Below are positions 35,444 through 44,922 of a stretch of 64,000 bases of DNA, one piece after another. Numbering within the stretch: the first letter of the stretch is position 1; the number at the start of each line of letters is the position of its first letter. A model generated the notes under the pieces. That model had not been told where the DNA came from and searched no databases. It saw only the letters and a list, made by a program, of their open reading frames with translations. Position numbers and translations under genes: made by a program. The DNA is taken from NCBI RefSeq assembly GCF_004216755.1, contig NZ_SGWZ01000002.1, forward strand, positions 682,001-746,000, written 5' to 3'. Source of the DNA: Kerstersia gyiorum (lineage in GTDB: Bacteria > Pseudomonadota > Gammaproteobacteria > Burkholderiales > Burkholderiaceae_B).

Positions 35444-36979
35444 ATGAAGGTCATGAATTACAAGGCAGTGGTGCTTTCTGTGTTGGCGGGCTTGCTGGCG
35501 GCGGGTGGCGCCCAGGCAGGCATCACCAAGGTAGGCAAGGTCTATTCCGGCGCCAAGCCGGCTGACAAGCCTTACCAAATGGTGCACGTGGGCAGCGAAG
35601 TCGGGAATGGCATGGGGAATGCTGTTTATGTCGCGTTTTTTGCGACGCGCACGGATGATCCGGGGAATACGGCTCCGCGGCTGGACCAGAACAATGTTCT
35701 TGAGCCAGCACCGAATACGGAAGAGGGCTTTGCCTATGACATTACCGGCTATCCCGCCTTCTTGCGCATTCCGGACGGCGCCAACGATGCCAGCCAGACG
35801 CAAGTATGGGCATTTCCGGCATGCGCGCCATATGCATTGCCGACTGCCAGCGAGCGTCGGATCTTCCTGGATCGAGTGGAAATTTTGGAGGAGTTTGGTC
35901 CCCAACCTCGTCCTGTTAATTCGGCTCGCCCCGATTGGGATGCCAGCACTTGGACAGCCTTCCTCCAGCCGCTGCATGGCATGGACTATTCCGCCAGCCG
36001 CGGCGAACTGGTTGGCGGCCTGACGTTCCTGGGCAAGATTTTGCGCTGGAACCTGAATGTGCCGGGAACGATGGCCAACGCCAGCGGCGTGTGCAACCCG
36101 GATTCCCTGGCCGTGGGGCAGATCACCCGCAGCAGGCTGATCAAATATAGCCCGGACAGCGGCAAGGTCATTGCTGCCTTGCGTGGCAATGAAGAGGATA
36201 TCAATGACGCTAACGCGCTACTTCAATTAAGAAAATTCAGCCCCGATTCGGTGGATGGGGCAACGAATCTGTTGAATCCCGGCGTTGCTCCGCTCATTGC
36301 CAATGCGACGACCGGCCACGCGATCTATGTCACCCCTCATGCGACCTACACGGGCGGCAGTGGCTTCCGGCGCATTACGCTGAATAACGGCACGCCAGAC
36401 GATGTCGTGGACTTCAGTTTCGCCACAGGCAGCGCGCCGACCAAACCCGTCAGTTTCCTGAATATGGTGGTACAGGAAAATGCCAGCGGTGAGCCGACGC
36501 GCATCTATGCCTTGAATAGCCGCGACTGGGACCCGGACGAGCTGATGACGGTGCCGGCCGCGCCTGATGCGGCGACGCTGGCGGCCTATAAGAGCGCCTT
36601 CGCCACGGCGGCAAGCGCATTCGGCGCGGGTTTGTATATTTATGATGTCAGCGCCTATGACCCTATCAACGAGGAATATGTCCTGACCAAAGTGACGGAC
36701 ATCCCTGCGGTGCAGCCGGTAGAGCTGGTGCTTGATGGCAACCGCCTGTTCTTCAATGACCGTATCGGCCAGGAATTGGTGGAAGTGGATGTCTCGTTGG
36801 CGCTTCCCGCCAAGGTCGGCACGCTGGCAACGGAGTGCCTGAGCAGCAATCTGATCAAGGGGGCCGGTAAAACGCTGTACCTGACGTCGATCTGGTCGGA
36901 GCAGCTGTATAGCGTGGGCGCTACCCTCAGCGGCGCGGCATGCAATGCGGTGGAGAAATACAACTACACCAGCAACTAG
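35444..36979 (+). CDS. Exported protein of unknown family, probably beta-rich
   Basis: 511 residues from the ATG at 35444, which has GGAG eight nt upstream. A Sec signal peptide (VVLSVLAGLLAAGGAQA) is cleaved near residue 25. The mature part opens GITKVGKVYSG and shows repeated strand-turn patterns such as LIKYSPDSGKVIAALRG, GLYIYDVSAYDPINEEYV, VELVLDGNRLFFNDRIGQELVEVDVS and KTLYLTSIWSEQLYSV, suggestive of a beta-propeller. Five Cys are present, the last four in CNPDS, ECLSS and AACN surroundings. No known family is recognised. It has its own promoter region and closes the exported-protein group. A partner role with the lipoproteins is inferred only from position. Confidence 0.78.
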   Translation: MKVMNYKAVVLSVLAGLLAAGGAQAGITKVGKVYSGAKPADKPYQMVHVGSEVGNGMGNAVYVAFFATRTDDPGNTAPRLDQNNVLEPAPNTEEGFAYDITGYPAFLRIPDGANDASQTQVWAFPACAPYALPTASERRIFLDRVEILEEFGPQPRPVNSARPDWDASTWTAFLQPLHGMDYSASRGELVGGLTFLGKILRWNLNVPGTMANASGVCNPDSLAVGQITRSRLIKYSPDSGKVIAALRGNEEDINDANALLQLRKFSPDSVDGATNLLNPGVAPLIANATTGHAIYVTPHATYTGGSGFRRITLNNGTPDDVVDFSFATGSAPTKPVSFLNMVVQENASGEPTRIYALNSRDWDPDELMTVPAAPDAATLAAYKSAFATAASAFGAGLYIYDVSAYDPINEEYVLTKVTDIPAVQPVELVLDGNRLFFNDRIGQELVEVDVSLALPAKVGTLATECLSSNLIKGAGKTLYLTSIWSEQLYSVGATLSGAACNAVEKYNYTSN

Positions 36980-37315
36980 TCCGCCGCTTGAAAAGGCCCG
37001 GCATTGAGCCGTGCTGACAGCGGCACGCGGCTGCGTTTGATACCCGCCGCGTGCCGTTGCGATTTGCTGGCGCCCGGTGGTCCTTGCCGTCGCCAGCGAT
37101 GAATGCCTCAGGTTCTGATGGCTGGCTGGCGGTCTGGGCGCAGTAAAGTGTGCCGATTTGATCACTGCGGGGATAGCCAGCGTTGTGCTGTGTAGCTAGG
37201 CTGACTAGGTTCCGTGTTTCTGGGTTTGCCATGCAAGCAGCCGCAATATCCGACCCCGCGTTTTTTGGCCGCGCGAGAGGCGGATGGCCCGGCTAGCCGC
37301 CAGTTGCTGCCCGTC
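36980..37315. other. Intergenic region before the decayed nuclease gene
   Basis: 336 nt. A GC-rich hairpin with perfect 10-bp arms (cggcacgcgg 37021-37030, ccgcgtgccg 37047-37056) lies about 40 nt after the exported-protein stop and may end its mRNA. Otherwise I see nothing coding. A GTG-started extension of the nuclease frame from 37214 has no family similarity. Confidence 0.5.
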
Positions 37316-38106
37316 ATGCCTGCCAGGCGCAGAACTGATGCGGATGGCCGCTGGAAGGATGCGCTGGACGTCTATTTCCAGCCATGCCTGCAACTGTTCT
37401 GGCCATCATTGCATGCTTTGATAGATTGGCGTCAGCCGCCGCAATTTCTGGATAAAGCGTTGCAGGCGCTGACCTTGTCGAAAGGCCGCAATCGGCGCTA
37501 TGTCGATAAGCTGGCATCGGTGCAACTGCTTCAGGGCGAGCGGATATGCCTGCTCGTGCATATGGAAGTCCAGGCTCGCCTGCAGGCCGGTTTCGCCGGC
37601 CGCATGTTTGAGTACTTTGTGCGTCTGCGCGAAACATACCCGGACCAGCCTATTGTGCAATTGGCTATCGTCACGCGCGGCCGGCCAGATCAAGACAGGC
37701 TGGCCTATTGTTATGAGCCATTGGGGAAGAATTTTCTGAGCCTGAATTTTTCTCTGCCAATGTTAAATTTGCAGGGCTGGCGCGACCGTGACGCCGAGCT
37801 GGCGGCGCTGGCCGCGCACAATCCATTTGCATTGCTTGTTCAGGCGGAATTGGCCGCGGCCAGGCAGGGGGATCCAACATGCCATACATTACCAGCATCG
37901 AAAGAGTCGCTATCGGCCGGGGCCGTCTGGAAGGGAAGGCCGAAGGCATGCGTGACGCCTTGCGCTGCTTGCTGGAACAGCGCTTTGGCCGTTTGCCGGA
38001 AACAGCCAGGGAGCGCTTGCAGCAAGCGGGCCAGGAAGACTTGCAGCACGGCCTGAGCCAGGTGTTGAAGGCCCATTCACTGGATGAAGTGTTGCCGCGG
38101 CAATAA
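37316..38106 (+). pseudogene. Rpn/YhgA-type PD-(D/E)XK nuclease, broken by internal deletion and frameshift
   Basis: The first part (37316 to about 37878, about 187 residues) starts like Rpn-family recombination-promoting nucleases: DGRWKDALDVYFQP, LIDWRQPPQFLDKALQAL, the nuclease core VDKLASVQLLQGE with LLVHMEVQ, and GRMFEYFVRL. After HNPFALLVQAELAAARQGDP the reading frame shifts. The typical family C-terminus continues in another frame (37879-38106: MPYITSIERVAIGRGRLEGKAEG, LLEQRFGRLPE, ERLQQA, LDEVLPRQ). The intervening about 80-100 residues normally found before this tail (the LLYERG and RFIDWLM type region) are absent, so a deletion joined the two ends out of frame. Function is probably lost, unless the N-part acts alone. 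Confidence 0.8.
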
Positions 38107-38143
38107 TTTCACATGGTATTGACAGTTTTCCGCCATTTTCGTC

Positions 38144-38173
38144 TTGAAGCAAGGCCCTGAAAAATAGTAGAAT
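38144..38173 (+). promoter_or_regulatory. Candidate rpsB promoter
   Basis: TTGAAG (38144-38149) and TAGAAT (38168-38173) with 18-nt spacing, in the AT-rich stretch after the nuclease pseudogene. Transcription would start near 38180 and leave a leader of about 170 nt before rpsB. Confidence 0.5.
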
Positions 38174-38179
38174 AGCGGG

Positions 38180-38352
38180 CTTGCCCAATTTTTCCATCAG
38201 AACGGGCGGCGGTGTTTGCCAGGCAAATACCGCAAAGTGTTCTGAAATCGCGTGTCGTACCACCAGGGTGCTGCGCAGTCCTCATTTCGGCGGATTCCGC
38301 CACGGGGCGCGTGGTGCAGGTGCGGCGCCAGTCCAAACCCTAGGAGATTCAT
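38180..38352 (+). promoter_or_regulatory. Long rpsB 5' leader, possible S2 autoregulatory element
   Basis: About 170 nt of untranslated leader with several short GC stems, including ggcggattccgcc near 38289. It ends with the ribosome site TAGGAG, 5 nt before the rpsB ATG. rpsB-tsf leaders in other bacteria bind S2 for feedback control. A similar role here is inferred from position and length only. Confidence 0.35.
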
Positions 38353-39114
38353 ATGTCCATCAGCATGCGCGATATGCTCGAAGCCGGTGTCCACTTCGGC
38401 CACCAGACCCGTTACTGGAACCCCAAGATGGCTCCGTACATCTTCGGTCATCGTAACAAGATTCACATCATCAACCTGGAAAAGACGGTCGAAAAGTTCC
38501 AGGAAGCCGAAAAGTTCGTGCGTCAGCTGTCCGCCAAGGGCGGCACGCTGCTGTTCGTCGGCACCAAGCGCGCTGCTCGTGAGCTGGTGGCTGAAGCCGC
38601 CGAGCGCAGCGGTTCGCCCTTCGTCGATAGCCGCTGGTTGGGCGGCATGCTGACGAACTTCAAGACCGTCAAGACCTCGATCAAGCGCCTGAAGGAAATG
38701 GAAGCCCTGGCAGCCGATGGCGGCCTGGAGCGCCTGAGCAAGAAGGAAGGCCTGCTGTTCCAACGCGAACTGGACAAGCTGAACAAGTCCATCGGCGGCA
38801 TCAAGGATATGGGCGGCCTGCCTGACGCTCTGTTTGTCATCGACGTTGGCTATCATAAGATTGCCATCGCCGAAGCACGCGCCCTGGGCATCCCGGTGGT
38901 GGCCGTGGTCGATACCAACCACTCGCCGGACGGTGTGGATTACGTCATTCCTGGCAACGACGACTCCGCCCGCGCCATCGCCCTGTACTCGCAAGTCATC
39001 GCCGACGCCGTGCTGGCCGGCCGTGAACAGCGCCTGAGCGGCCTGGTTGAAGAAGTGGCTCAAGCTGACGAAGAATTCGTCGAAGTGCAGGAAGAAGGCT
39101 CGGAAGAGGCCTAA
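38353..39114 (+). CDS. rpsB: 30S ribosomal protein S2
   Basis: 253-residue small-subunit protein that helps anchor S1 and complete 30S assembly. Diagnostic stretches: [22 protein letters not shown] (given as [14 protein letters not shown] plus RYWNPKM), [25 protein letters not shown], and PDALFVIDV with a [11 protein letters not shown] segment. Acidic C-terminal tail. Good SD. First gene of the rpsB-tsf pair, 111 nt before tsf. Confidence 0.98.
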   Translation: MSISMRDMLEAGVHFGHQTRYWNPKMAPYIFGHRNKIHIINLEKTVEKFQEAEKFVRQLSAKGGTLLFVGTKRAARELVAEAAERSGSPFVDSRWLGGMLTNFKTVKTSIKRLKEMEALAADGGLERLSKKEGLLFQRELDKLNKSIGGIKDMGGLPDALFVIDVGYHKIAIAEARALGIPVVAVVDTNHSPDGVDYVIPGNDDSARAIALYSQVIADAVLAGREQRLSGLVEEVAQADEEFVEVQEEGSEEA

Positions 39115-39126
39115 TTGCTGTCACGC

Positions 39127-39151
39127 CGCCTCCCTTGTTCTGAGGGAGGCG
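39127..39151 (+). other. Hairpin between rpsB and tsf
   Basis: Perfect 9-bp stem (cgcctccct / agggaggcg) with a 7-nt loop just after the rpsB stop and no U tract. In many bacteria an attenuating hairpin here sets the S2 to EF-Ts ratio; that function is inferred. Confidence 0.55.
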
Positions 39152-39225
39152 GGCCGCCGGCCTGACGGGCAGGGCTGGCGCCGGTTCCGCGAGAGCCGGA
39201 TCAATCAATCGAATCTGGAGTAGAA

Positions 39226-40098
39226 ATGGCTGAAATTACCGCTGCGATGGTCAAAGAGTTGCGTGAAAAGACCGACGCCCCGATGATGGAATGCAAGAAG
39301 GCGCTGACGGAAGCGGCTGGCGACATGGCTCGCGCCGAAGAAATTCTGCGCGTCAAGTTGGGTAGCAAGGCTGGCAAGGCTGCGTCGCGCGTGACCGCCG
39401 AAGGCCTGCTGGGCTTGAACATCTCGGCTGATGCCAAGCGCGGTGCGCTGGTGGAAGTCAACTGCGAAACCGACTTCGTGGCCAAGAATGACGATTTCGT
39501 CGCCTTCGTTGCCAAGGTTGCCGAACTGGTTGCCGACAAGAACCCTGCCGACGTCGAGGCGCTGTCCGCGCTGGAACTGAACGGCGAAACGGTTGATAGC
39601 GTGCGTACTGCCCTGATCGGCAAGATCGGCGAGAACATCACCATTCGCCGTTTCATCCGCAAAGAAACCCCGAACAAGCTGGCCAGCTATGTGCACAGCG
39701 GCCGTATCGGCGTTCTGGTTGAGTTCGACGGTGCCGATGAAGTGGGCAAGGACGTTGCCATGCACATCGCCGCTACCCGCCCCCAAGCGCTGGATGCCGA
39801 TGGCGTACCCGCCGAGCTGGTTGCCAAGGAACGTGCCGTGGCCGAGCAGAAGGCTGCCGAATCCGGCAAGCCGGCTGAAATCGTTGCCAAGATGGTTGAA
39901 GGCTCGATCCAGAAGTACCTGAAGGAAGTTGCGCTGCTGTCGCAAGTTTTCGTCAAGAACGACAAGCAGACCGTTGCTCAGATGCTGAAAGAAAAGAACG
40001 CTGCTGTGAACAGCTTCACGCTGTTCATCGTCGGTGAAGGCATCGAGAAGAAGACGACTGACTTCGCCGCTGAAGTTGCCGCTGCCCGTCAGGGCTAA
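39226..40098 (+). CDS. tsf: Elongation factor Ts
   Basis: 290-residue guanine-nucleotide exchange factor that regenerates EF-Tu-GTP. N-terminal UBA-like region ([24 protein letters not shown]), the TDFVAKND core motif near residue 84, and the coiled-coil dimerisation part later. Slightly longer than E. coli EF-Ts (283). Ribosome site GGAG about 8 nt before the ATG. A strong terminator follows, so pyrH is read separately or by read-through. Confidence 0.98.
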   Translation: MAEITAAMVKELREKTDAPMMECKKALTEAAGDMARAEEILRVKLGSKAGKAASRVTAEGLLGLNISADAKRGALVEVNCETDFVAKNDDFVAFVAKVAELVADKNPADVEALSALELNGETVDSVRTALIGKIGENITIRRFIRKETPNKLASYVHSGRIGVLVEFDGADEVGKDVAMHIAATRPQALDADGVPAELVAKERAVAEQKAAESGKPAEIVAKMVEGSIQKYLKEVALLSQVFVKNDKQTVAQMLKEKNAAVNSFTLFIVGEGIEKKTTDFAAEVAAARQG

Positions 40099-40106
40099 GT
40101 GTGCTG

Positions 40107-40153
40107 ACAGGCTGTCGCTCCGGTGCTCGCGCGCCGGGCGACAGCCTGTTTTC
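40107..40153 (+). terminator. Intrinsic terminator after tsf
   Basis: 12-bp perfect stem (acaggctgtcgc / gcgacagcctgt, 40107-40118 and 40138-40149) followed by TTTCTT, 8 nt after the tsf stop. Confidence 0.8.
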
Positions 40154-40335
40154 TTGGTATGTTGCCAAGCCTGGGCCGGACGGCGGTTCCAGTGAATCAC
40201 CAGGCACATTCAGCGCGCTGCCTCTGCCGCTGCGCTCGAATTTGTCGCCAGCCGTAAAATTCCACGCTGCCCCAGGGCAGCGTTTGCACAAACAAAGCTA
40301 AAATTCCGCCGAGCCGCTTCCAGGGAGTCATAGTG

Positions 40336-41052
40336 ATGAGCAGTACAGCATATAAACGGGTTCTTCTTAAGCTTTCCGGCGAAGCCTTGATGGGCGAAGA
40401 CGCCTACGGCATCAATCGCGCCACCATTGTTCGCATGACCGAGGAAATCGCCGAACTGGTTTCCATGGGGGTCGAGCTGGCGATCGTGATCGGTGGCGGC
40501 AATATTTTCCGCGGCGTGGCGCCGGGCGCCCAAGGCATGGATCGTGCAACTGCCGATTACATGGGCATGATGGCCACGCTGATCAATGCATTGGCCCTGC
40601 AGGATGCCATCAAGAACCGTGGCATCGACGCCCGCGTGCAATCCGCGCTGCGCATCGACCAAATCGTCGAGCCGTACATTCGTCCCAAGGCGCTGCGCTA
40701 CCTTGAGGAAGGCAAGGTCGTCATTTTCGCGGCCGGTACGGGCAACCCATTCTTTACGACCGATACCGCCGCCGCCTTGCGCGGCGCCGAAATCGGAGCA
40801 GAAGCCGTGCTCAAGGCCACCAAGGTCGACGGCATCTACACGGCAGACCCCAACAAGGACCCGAACGCCACTCGCTATGCGACGATCAGCTTCGACGAAG
40901 CGATCGTCCGGCGCCTGGAGGTGATGGACGCGACGGCTTTCGCGCTGTGCCGCGACCAGAAGCTGCCCATCAAGGTGTTCTCCATCAACAAGCCGGGCGC
41001 CCTGAAGCGCGCTGTCAGCGGCGCGGACGAAGGTACCCTGGTACACGTCTGA
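40336..41052 (+). CDS. pyrH: UMP kinase
   Basis: 238-residue hexameric kinase phosphorylating UMP to UDP, allosterically controlled by GTP and UTP. It has the amino-acid-kinase fold with [14 protein letters not shown] at the start, [11 protein letters not shown] near residue 52, the [19 protein letters not shown] block, and [17 protein letters not shown]. The ATG at 40336 follows AGGGAG by 8 nt; a GTG one codon earlier is the alternative. Cytoplasmic. Followed by frr 147 nt later. Confidence 0.98.
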   Translation: MSSTAYKRVLLKLSGEALMGEDAYGINRATIVRMTEEIAELVSMGVELAIVIGGGNIFRGVAPGAQGMDRATADYMGMMATLINALALQDAIKNRGIDARVQSALRIDQIVEPYIRPKALRYLEEGKVVIFAAGTGNPFFTTDTAAALRGAEIGAEAVLKATKVDGIYTADPNKDPNATRYATISFDEAIVRRLEVMDATAFALCRDQKLPIKVFSINKPGALKRAVSGADEGTLVHV

Positions 41053-41199
41053 TCACCGGCCTGGCGCGGCGCTGCTCCTGCAGAGGAGGGCGCTGCCACC
41101 AGGCCGATTTCAATACTGGAGCCCATCAAGCTCAGCTGCCGGATGCGGTGATGCCGCGACTGGCCATGAGCAGGCGCTCTTCAATAGAGGAATAAAGAC

Positions 41200-41760
41200 A
41201 TGAGTGTTTCCGAGATTCGCAAATCTGCCGATACTCGCATGCAGAAGTCCATTGAGGCTTTGAAGACCAATCTGTCCAAGATCCGTACCGGCCGCGCCAC
41301 TGCAGCCATTCTGGATCACGTGCAGGTGGAGTACTACGGTTCGATGGTTCCCGTCAGCCAGGTTGCAAACGTCACGGTTGTCGATGCGCGCAACCTGAAT
41401 GTGCAGGTCTGGGAAAAAAGCATGGTTTCCGTGGTGGAAAAGGCCATTCGCGAGTCGGACCTGGGTCTTAACCCCCAGACGCTGGGCGAAGGCATGCGCG
41501 TGCCGATGCCGGCGCTGACCGAAGAACGTCGCCGCGACCTGGCCAAGGTCGTCAAGGGCGAATCGGAAGACGCCAAGGTTGCCATCCGCAACCTGCGCCG
41601 CGAAGCCAACGAAGCGCTCAAGCGTCTGGTCAAGGATAAGGAAATTTCCGAAGACGACGAGCGTCGCGCCCAGGATGATATCCAAAAGCTGACGGACCGC
41701 TTTGTCGCTGAAGTCGATAAACTGGTCAGCCAGAAAGAAGCGGAAATCATGACAGTCTGA
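41200..41760 (+). CDS. frr: Ribosome recycling factor
   Basis: 186 residues, usual length. Works with EF-G to split post-termination ribosomes. Family marks: [20 protein letters not shown], the hinge [41 protein letters not shown] near residues 105-123, and a C-terminal helix. The AGAGGAAT site lies 6-9 nt before the ATG at 41200. Confidence 0.98.
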   Translation: MSVSEIRKSADTRMQKSIEALKTNLSKIRTGRATAAILDHVQVEYYGSMVPVSQVANVTVVDARNLNVQVWEKSMVSVVEKAIRESDLGLNPQTLGEGMRVPMPALTEERRRDLAKVVKGESEDAKVAIRNLRREANEALKRLVKDKEISEDDERRAQDDIQKLTDRFVAEVDKLVSQKEAEIMTV

Positions 41761-41797
41761 AGTTCCGCCCGCGAGCGCGCAGCCTGCCGCGCTGCCT

Positions 41798-41830
41798 ATG
41801 GCATGCTGCGCATCGGCTTTGCCATTTTTT
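41798..41830 (+). terminator. Possible weak terminator between frr and uppS
   Basis: Short stem ATGGCA / TGCCAT (41798-41803, 41820-41825) with a partly paired loop and a T6 run at 41825-41830. Weak stem, so read-through into uppS is likely. Confidence 0.35.
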
Positions 41831-41874
41831 CATAAGCCAGGGACGCGCTCGCAGGGCGCTGTTAAGATTCCGTC

Positions 41875-42639
41875 ATGACGATTAGTACTACCAAGGCCAT
41901 ACCTGTTGTCGGTGCCATTCCCCGGCACGTTGCCATCATCATGGACGGCAATGGGCGCTGGGCCACCAAGCGCCATTTGCCCCGCACTGCTGGCCACGCC
42001 AAGGGCGTGCGTGCCGTGCGCAGGGCGGTGGAAGCCTGCGGGCAGGCGGGGGTAGAGTACCTCACGCTGTTTGCATTCAGCTCCGAAAACTGGCGCCGCC
42101 CGGCCGAAGAGGTCTCGTTGTTGATGCGCCTGTTCATGCAGGCCCTGGAGCGCGAGGTCGACAAACTGCAGGAGCAGGGCGTCCGGCTACGCATCGTCGG
42201 CGATATTTCTCCGTTCGACCCCAAGCTGCGCGCCCTGATCGACGCAGCCCAGGCACGCACCGCCCATAATGACAAACTCACGCTGACCGTAGCGGCGAAT
42301 TATGGCGGACGCTGGGATATCCTCCAGGCGACCCAGAAGCTGTTGGCGGAATCCGGGCGTAATCCGGCACAGCCTTTGTCCGAAGACGACATTTCCAGGC
42401 ATCTCTGCATGGCATGGGCCCCCGAGCCCGACCTGTTCATCCGCACCGGCGGAGAACAGCGTATCTCGAATTTCCTCATCTGGCAGCTCGCCTACACAGA
42501 GCTGTATTTCACCGATCAGTATTGGCCCGATTTTGACCGGGCATCCCTGGAACAGGCGTTCCACTGGTATGCCACCCGGGAACGGCGCTTTGGCCGCACG
42601 AGTGCCCAGCTTGCCGAGACAGGGGCCAAGCAGCCATAA
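41875..42639 (+). CDS. uppS: Undecaprenyl diphosphate synthase (cis-prenyltransferase)
   Basis: 254-residue enzyme that extends farnesyl diphosphate to the C55 carrier lipid for peptidoglycan and O-antigen synthesis. Motifs: [13 protein letters not shown] with the catalytic Asp and P-loop-like GNGRWA near residues 23-32, [11 protein letters not shown] near 65, and the C-terminal [23 protein letters not shown] divided as [12 protein letters not shown] and [10 protein letters not shown]. Normal length. The product is anchored in cytoplasmic membrane metabolism together with cdsA and dxr that follow. Confidence 0.97.
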   Translation: MTISTTKAIPVVGAIPRHVAIIMDGNGRWATKRHLPRTAGHAKGVRAVRRAVEACGQAGVEYLTLFAFSSENWRRPAEEVSLLMRLFMQALEREVDKLQEQGVRLRIVGDISPFDPKLRALIDAAQARTAHNDKLTLTVAANYGGRWDILQATQKLLAESGRNPAQPLSEDDISRHLCMAWAPEPDLFIRTGGEQRISNFLIWQLAYTELYFTDQYWPDFDRASLEQAFHWYATRERRFGRTSAQLAETGAKQP

Positions 42640-42668
42640 CCGCCGCCTAGGCGACAGGAGAAGCACCC

Positions 42669-43565
42669 ATGCTGGGAACCCGTATCGTCACTGCAGTTGC
42701 TTTGCTGATCGTGCTGGGAGGTGCGCTGGCCTTGGGTACGCCGTGGCCGTTCATGCTGCTGCTGTCCGTGCTGACAGGCCTGGGCTTGTGGGAATGGTTG
42801 CGCCTGACCAGCCCCGTTCCGGCGGCTGCGGGTGCATCTCTGGGCGACACCCCGAAAACGGCTGGTGGCCCGATGGTTGCGGGCATTGCCGCCGGCGCGC
42901 TGACCATCATGCTGACCTGGCTCTGGCTGTCCAATAACGCGGCCAGCATAGGCCCCGTTGCCGTCACCTACGAAATCGCCACACGCGTAGTCATTCCACT
43001 GGCTGTGGCGCTGTGGGTGCTGATCGGCACCTATCAGGTCGTGCGCGGCGACGTGCATGCGCCAGCGGCAAACCCTTTCATGAGTCTCTTTGGCATCCTG
43101 GCGCTGATTGCCGCCTGGGCCTCGCTTGCGCTCATGTTCATGATGGGGCGCGGGCTGCTGCTGAGCTTCCTGGCAATCATCTGGTGCGCCGATATCGGTG
43201 CCTATTTTGCCGGCCGTGCGGTGGGCAAGCGCAAGCTGGCGCCGCGTGTCAGTCCCGGGAAATCCTGGGAGGGCGCTATCGCAGGCGTGGTCGCAGCGGT
43301 AGTGTGGGGCGCCGCCACCATGAACTGGGAAGGCAGTTTTGCGAACCATATGTTCCGTCTCTGGTCATATGCGGCATTGCCCTGGATTGCATTCCTGGCC
43401 ATGCTCTCCATTGTCGGCGATTTGTTCGAATCATTGCTCAAGCGCCGCGCCGGAATGAAGGATTCCAGCGGGCTGCTGCCTGGCCATGGCGGTGTGCTCG
43501 ATCGCATTGATGCTATCCTGCCGACTGCTCCGCTGGCCTTATTGCTGCTAATTTTTGGAGTCTGA
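42669..43565 (+). CDS. cdsA: Phosphatidate cytidylyltransferase
   Basis: 298-residue polytopic membrane enzyme making CDP-diacylglycerol from phosphatidate and CTP, the branch point to all phospholipids. About eight hydrophobic segments. The CDP-alcohol signature appears near the C-terminus as [21 protein letters not shown], written in two parts: [13 protein letters not shown] and [45 protein letters not shown] is the Mg/CTP region. An AGGAG precedes the ATG by about 8 nt. The stop TGA (43563-43565) lies directly before dxr. Confidence 0.96.
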   Translation: MLGTRIVTAVALLIVLGGALALGTPWPFMLLLSVLTGLGLWEWLRLTSPVPAAAGASLGDTPKTAGGPMVAGIAAGALTIMLTWLWLSNNAASIGPVAVTYEIATRVVIPLAVALWVLIGTYQVVRGDVHAPAANPFMSLFGILALIAAWASLALMFMMGRGLLLSFLAIIWCADIGAYFAGRAVGKRKLAPRVSPGKSWEGAIAGVVAAVVWGAATMNWEGSFANHMFRLWSYAALPWIAFLAMLSIVGDLFESLLKRRAGMKDSSGLLPGHGGVLDRIDAILPTAPLALLLLIFGV

Positions 43566-43569
43566 TGCT

Positions 43570-44856
43570 GTGACTATGTCCCCTAATGCAGGCCGTGCGG
43601 TTCGCGGCGAAACGGAATCGGTTCCGGACCGTGAAGGCCTGCCTGCCGCCGGTGCGTCGCCACAACGGGAAACCGTGATCATTCTTGGCGCGACGGGATC
43701 GGTAGGGGAAAGCACGCTCGATGTCCTGGGCCGGCACGCCGGGCGCTTCCAGGTGTATGCGCTGAGTGCGCGCACACGCATGGAACGTCTCGCTGCGCAG
43801 GCGCGCCAGCACCGTGCCCATGTCGTGGTGGTGCCGGACGATGCCGCGCGCGAACGCTTCGAGCGCGCCTACGGCACCGACCTGCCATTGCCTGAAATCA
43901 GGGTAGGGGATACTGCATTGGCGGAAACAGCCGCCGACCCCGGCGGCCATACTGTTGTGGCTGCCATTGTCGGCGCCGCAGGCTTGCCGGCGGCATTGGC
44001 CGCGGCCAATGCCGGTAAACGCATCCTGCTGGCCAACAAGGAGGCCCTGGTGGCTGCCGGCGGCCTGTTCATGAGCGCGGCCCGCAACCACGGTGCCCAG
44101 TTGCTGCCCATAGACAGCGAGCACAATGCCATTTTCCAGTGCTTGCCTGTCAAGACGGATGCGGCGACCGCCTGCGCAGCATCCGGCGTCCGCCGCCTGG
44201 TGCTGACCGCCTCTGGCGGCCCATTCCGGCGTTGCCACTGGAAAGACCTGGAAGCCGTCACGCCGGCGCAGGCATGCGCGCATCCCAACTGGAGCATGGG
44301 GCGCAAGATTTCCGTAGATTCTGCGACGATGGTCAATAAGGGCCTGGAGGTCATCGAAGCCTACTGGCTATTCGGTATGTCGCCGGAACGGATAGAAGTC
44401 CTGGTGCATCCCCAGAGCATTATTCACTCCCTGGTCGAATACGAGGATGGTTCCATGCTGGCGCAGTTGGGCCAGCCCGATATGCGCATTCCCATTGCAC
44501 ACGCGCTGGGCTTTCCCGATCGTCTCGCCAACGGCGTGGGTCCGCTGGATCTGGCACGCCACGGCCGCCTGGATTTCGAACCGCCTGACTATGAGCGCTT
44601 TCCCTGCCTGGCGCTGGCCTATGCTGCCCTGCGTGATGGCCAGGGCGCCTGTATCGCGCTCAATGCCGCCAATGAGGTGGCAGTGGCCGCGTTCCTGGAG
44701 GGGCGCCTGCCTTACACCTGGATATCCCGGGTAATCGAGGCGGCCCTTGAATGGCATGGCGGACAGGCAGAACAGGCTCTCGATAGCCTGGATGCCGTAC
44801 TCGATTATGATTTGCGTGCACGCCGCTATGTCGCCAACCTGGGACTGGCTGCCTGA
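43570..44856 (+). CDS. dxr: 1-deoxy-D-xylulose 5-phosphate reductoisomerase
   Basis: NADPH-dependent enzyme converting DXP to MEP, the committed step of the non-mevalonate isoprenoid pathway that feeds uppS and the quinone tail used by ubiA. NADPH motif [11 protein letters not shown] near residues 39-49. [15 protein letters not shown] and the metal site [11 protein letters not shown] follow, then [23 protein letters not shown] split as [12 protein letters not shown] and NKGLEVIEA, and [12 protein letters not shown]. About 428 residues from the GTG at 43570 (GGAG 9 nt upstream) or 426 from the ATG at 43576. Either gives an N-terminal extension of about 30 residues that is absent in E. coli Dxr. 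Confidence 0.95.
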   Translation: MTMSPNAGRAVRGETESVPDREGLPAAGASPQRETVIILGATGSVGESTLDVLGRHAGRFQVYALSARTRMERLAAQARQHRAHVVVVPDDAARERFERAYGTDLPLPEIRVGDTALAETAADPGGHTVVAAIVGAAGLPAALAAANAGKRILLANKEALVAAGGLFMSAARNHGAQLLPIDSEHNAIFQCLPVKTDAATACAASGVRRLVLTASGGPFRRCHWKDLEAVTPAQACAHPNWSMGRKISVDSATMVNKGLEVIEAYWLFGMSPERIEVLVHPQSIIHSLVEYEDGSMLAQLGQPDMRIPIAHALGFPDRLANGVGPLDLARHGRLDFEPPDYERFPCLALAYAALRDGQGACIALNAANEVAVAAFLEGRLPYTWISRVIEAALEWHGGQAEQALDSLDAVLDYDLRARRYVANLGLAA

Positions 44857-44922
44857 CGCTGGGCCGATTGCGGCACAGGCCTGCGGTTCCGCCAGTTTTT
44901 GCTGGCATGCAATGGAATTTAT

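Noticed and set aside
37214..37315. GTG-started extension of the nuclease pseudogene
   Set aside because: The residues show no similarity to the nuclease family, which starts at MPARRRTDADGRWKD.
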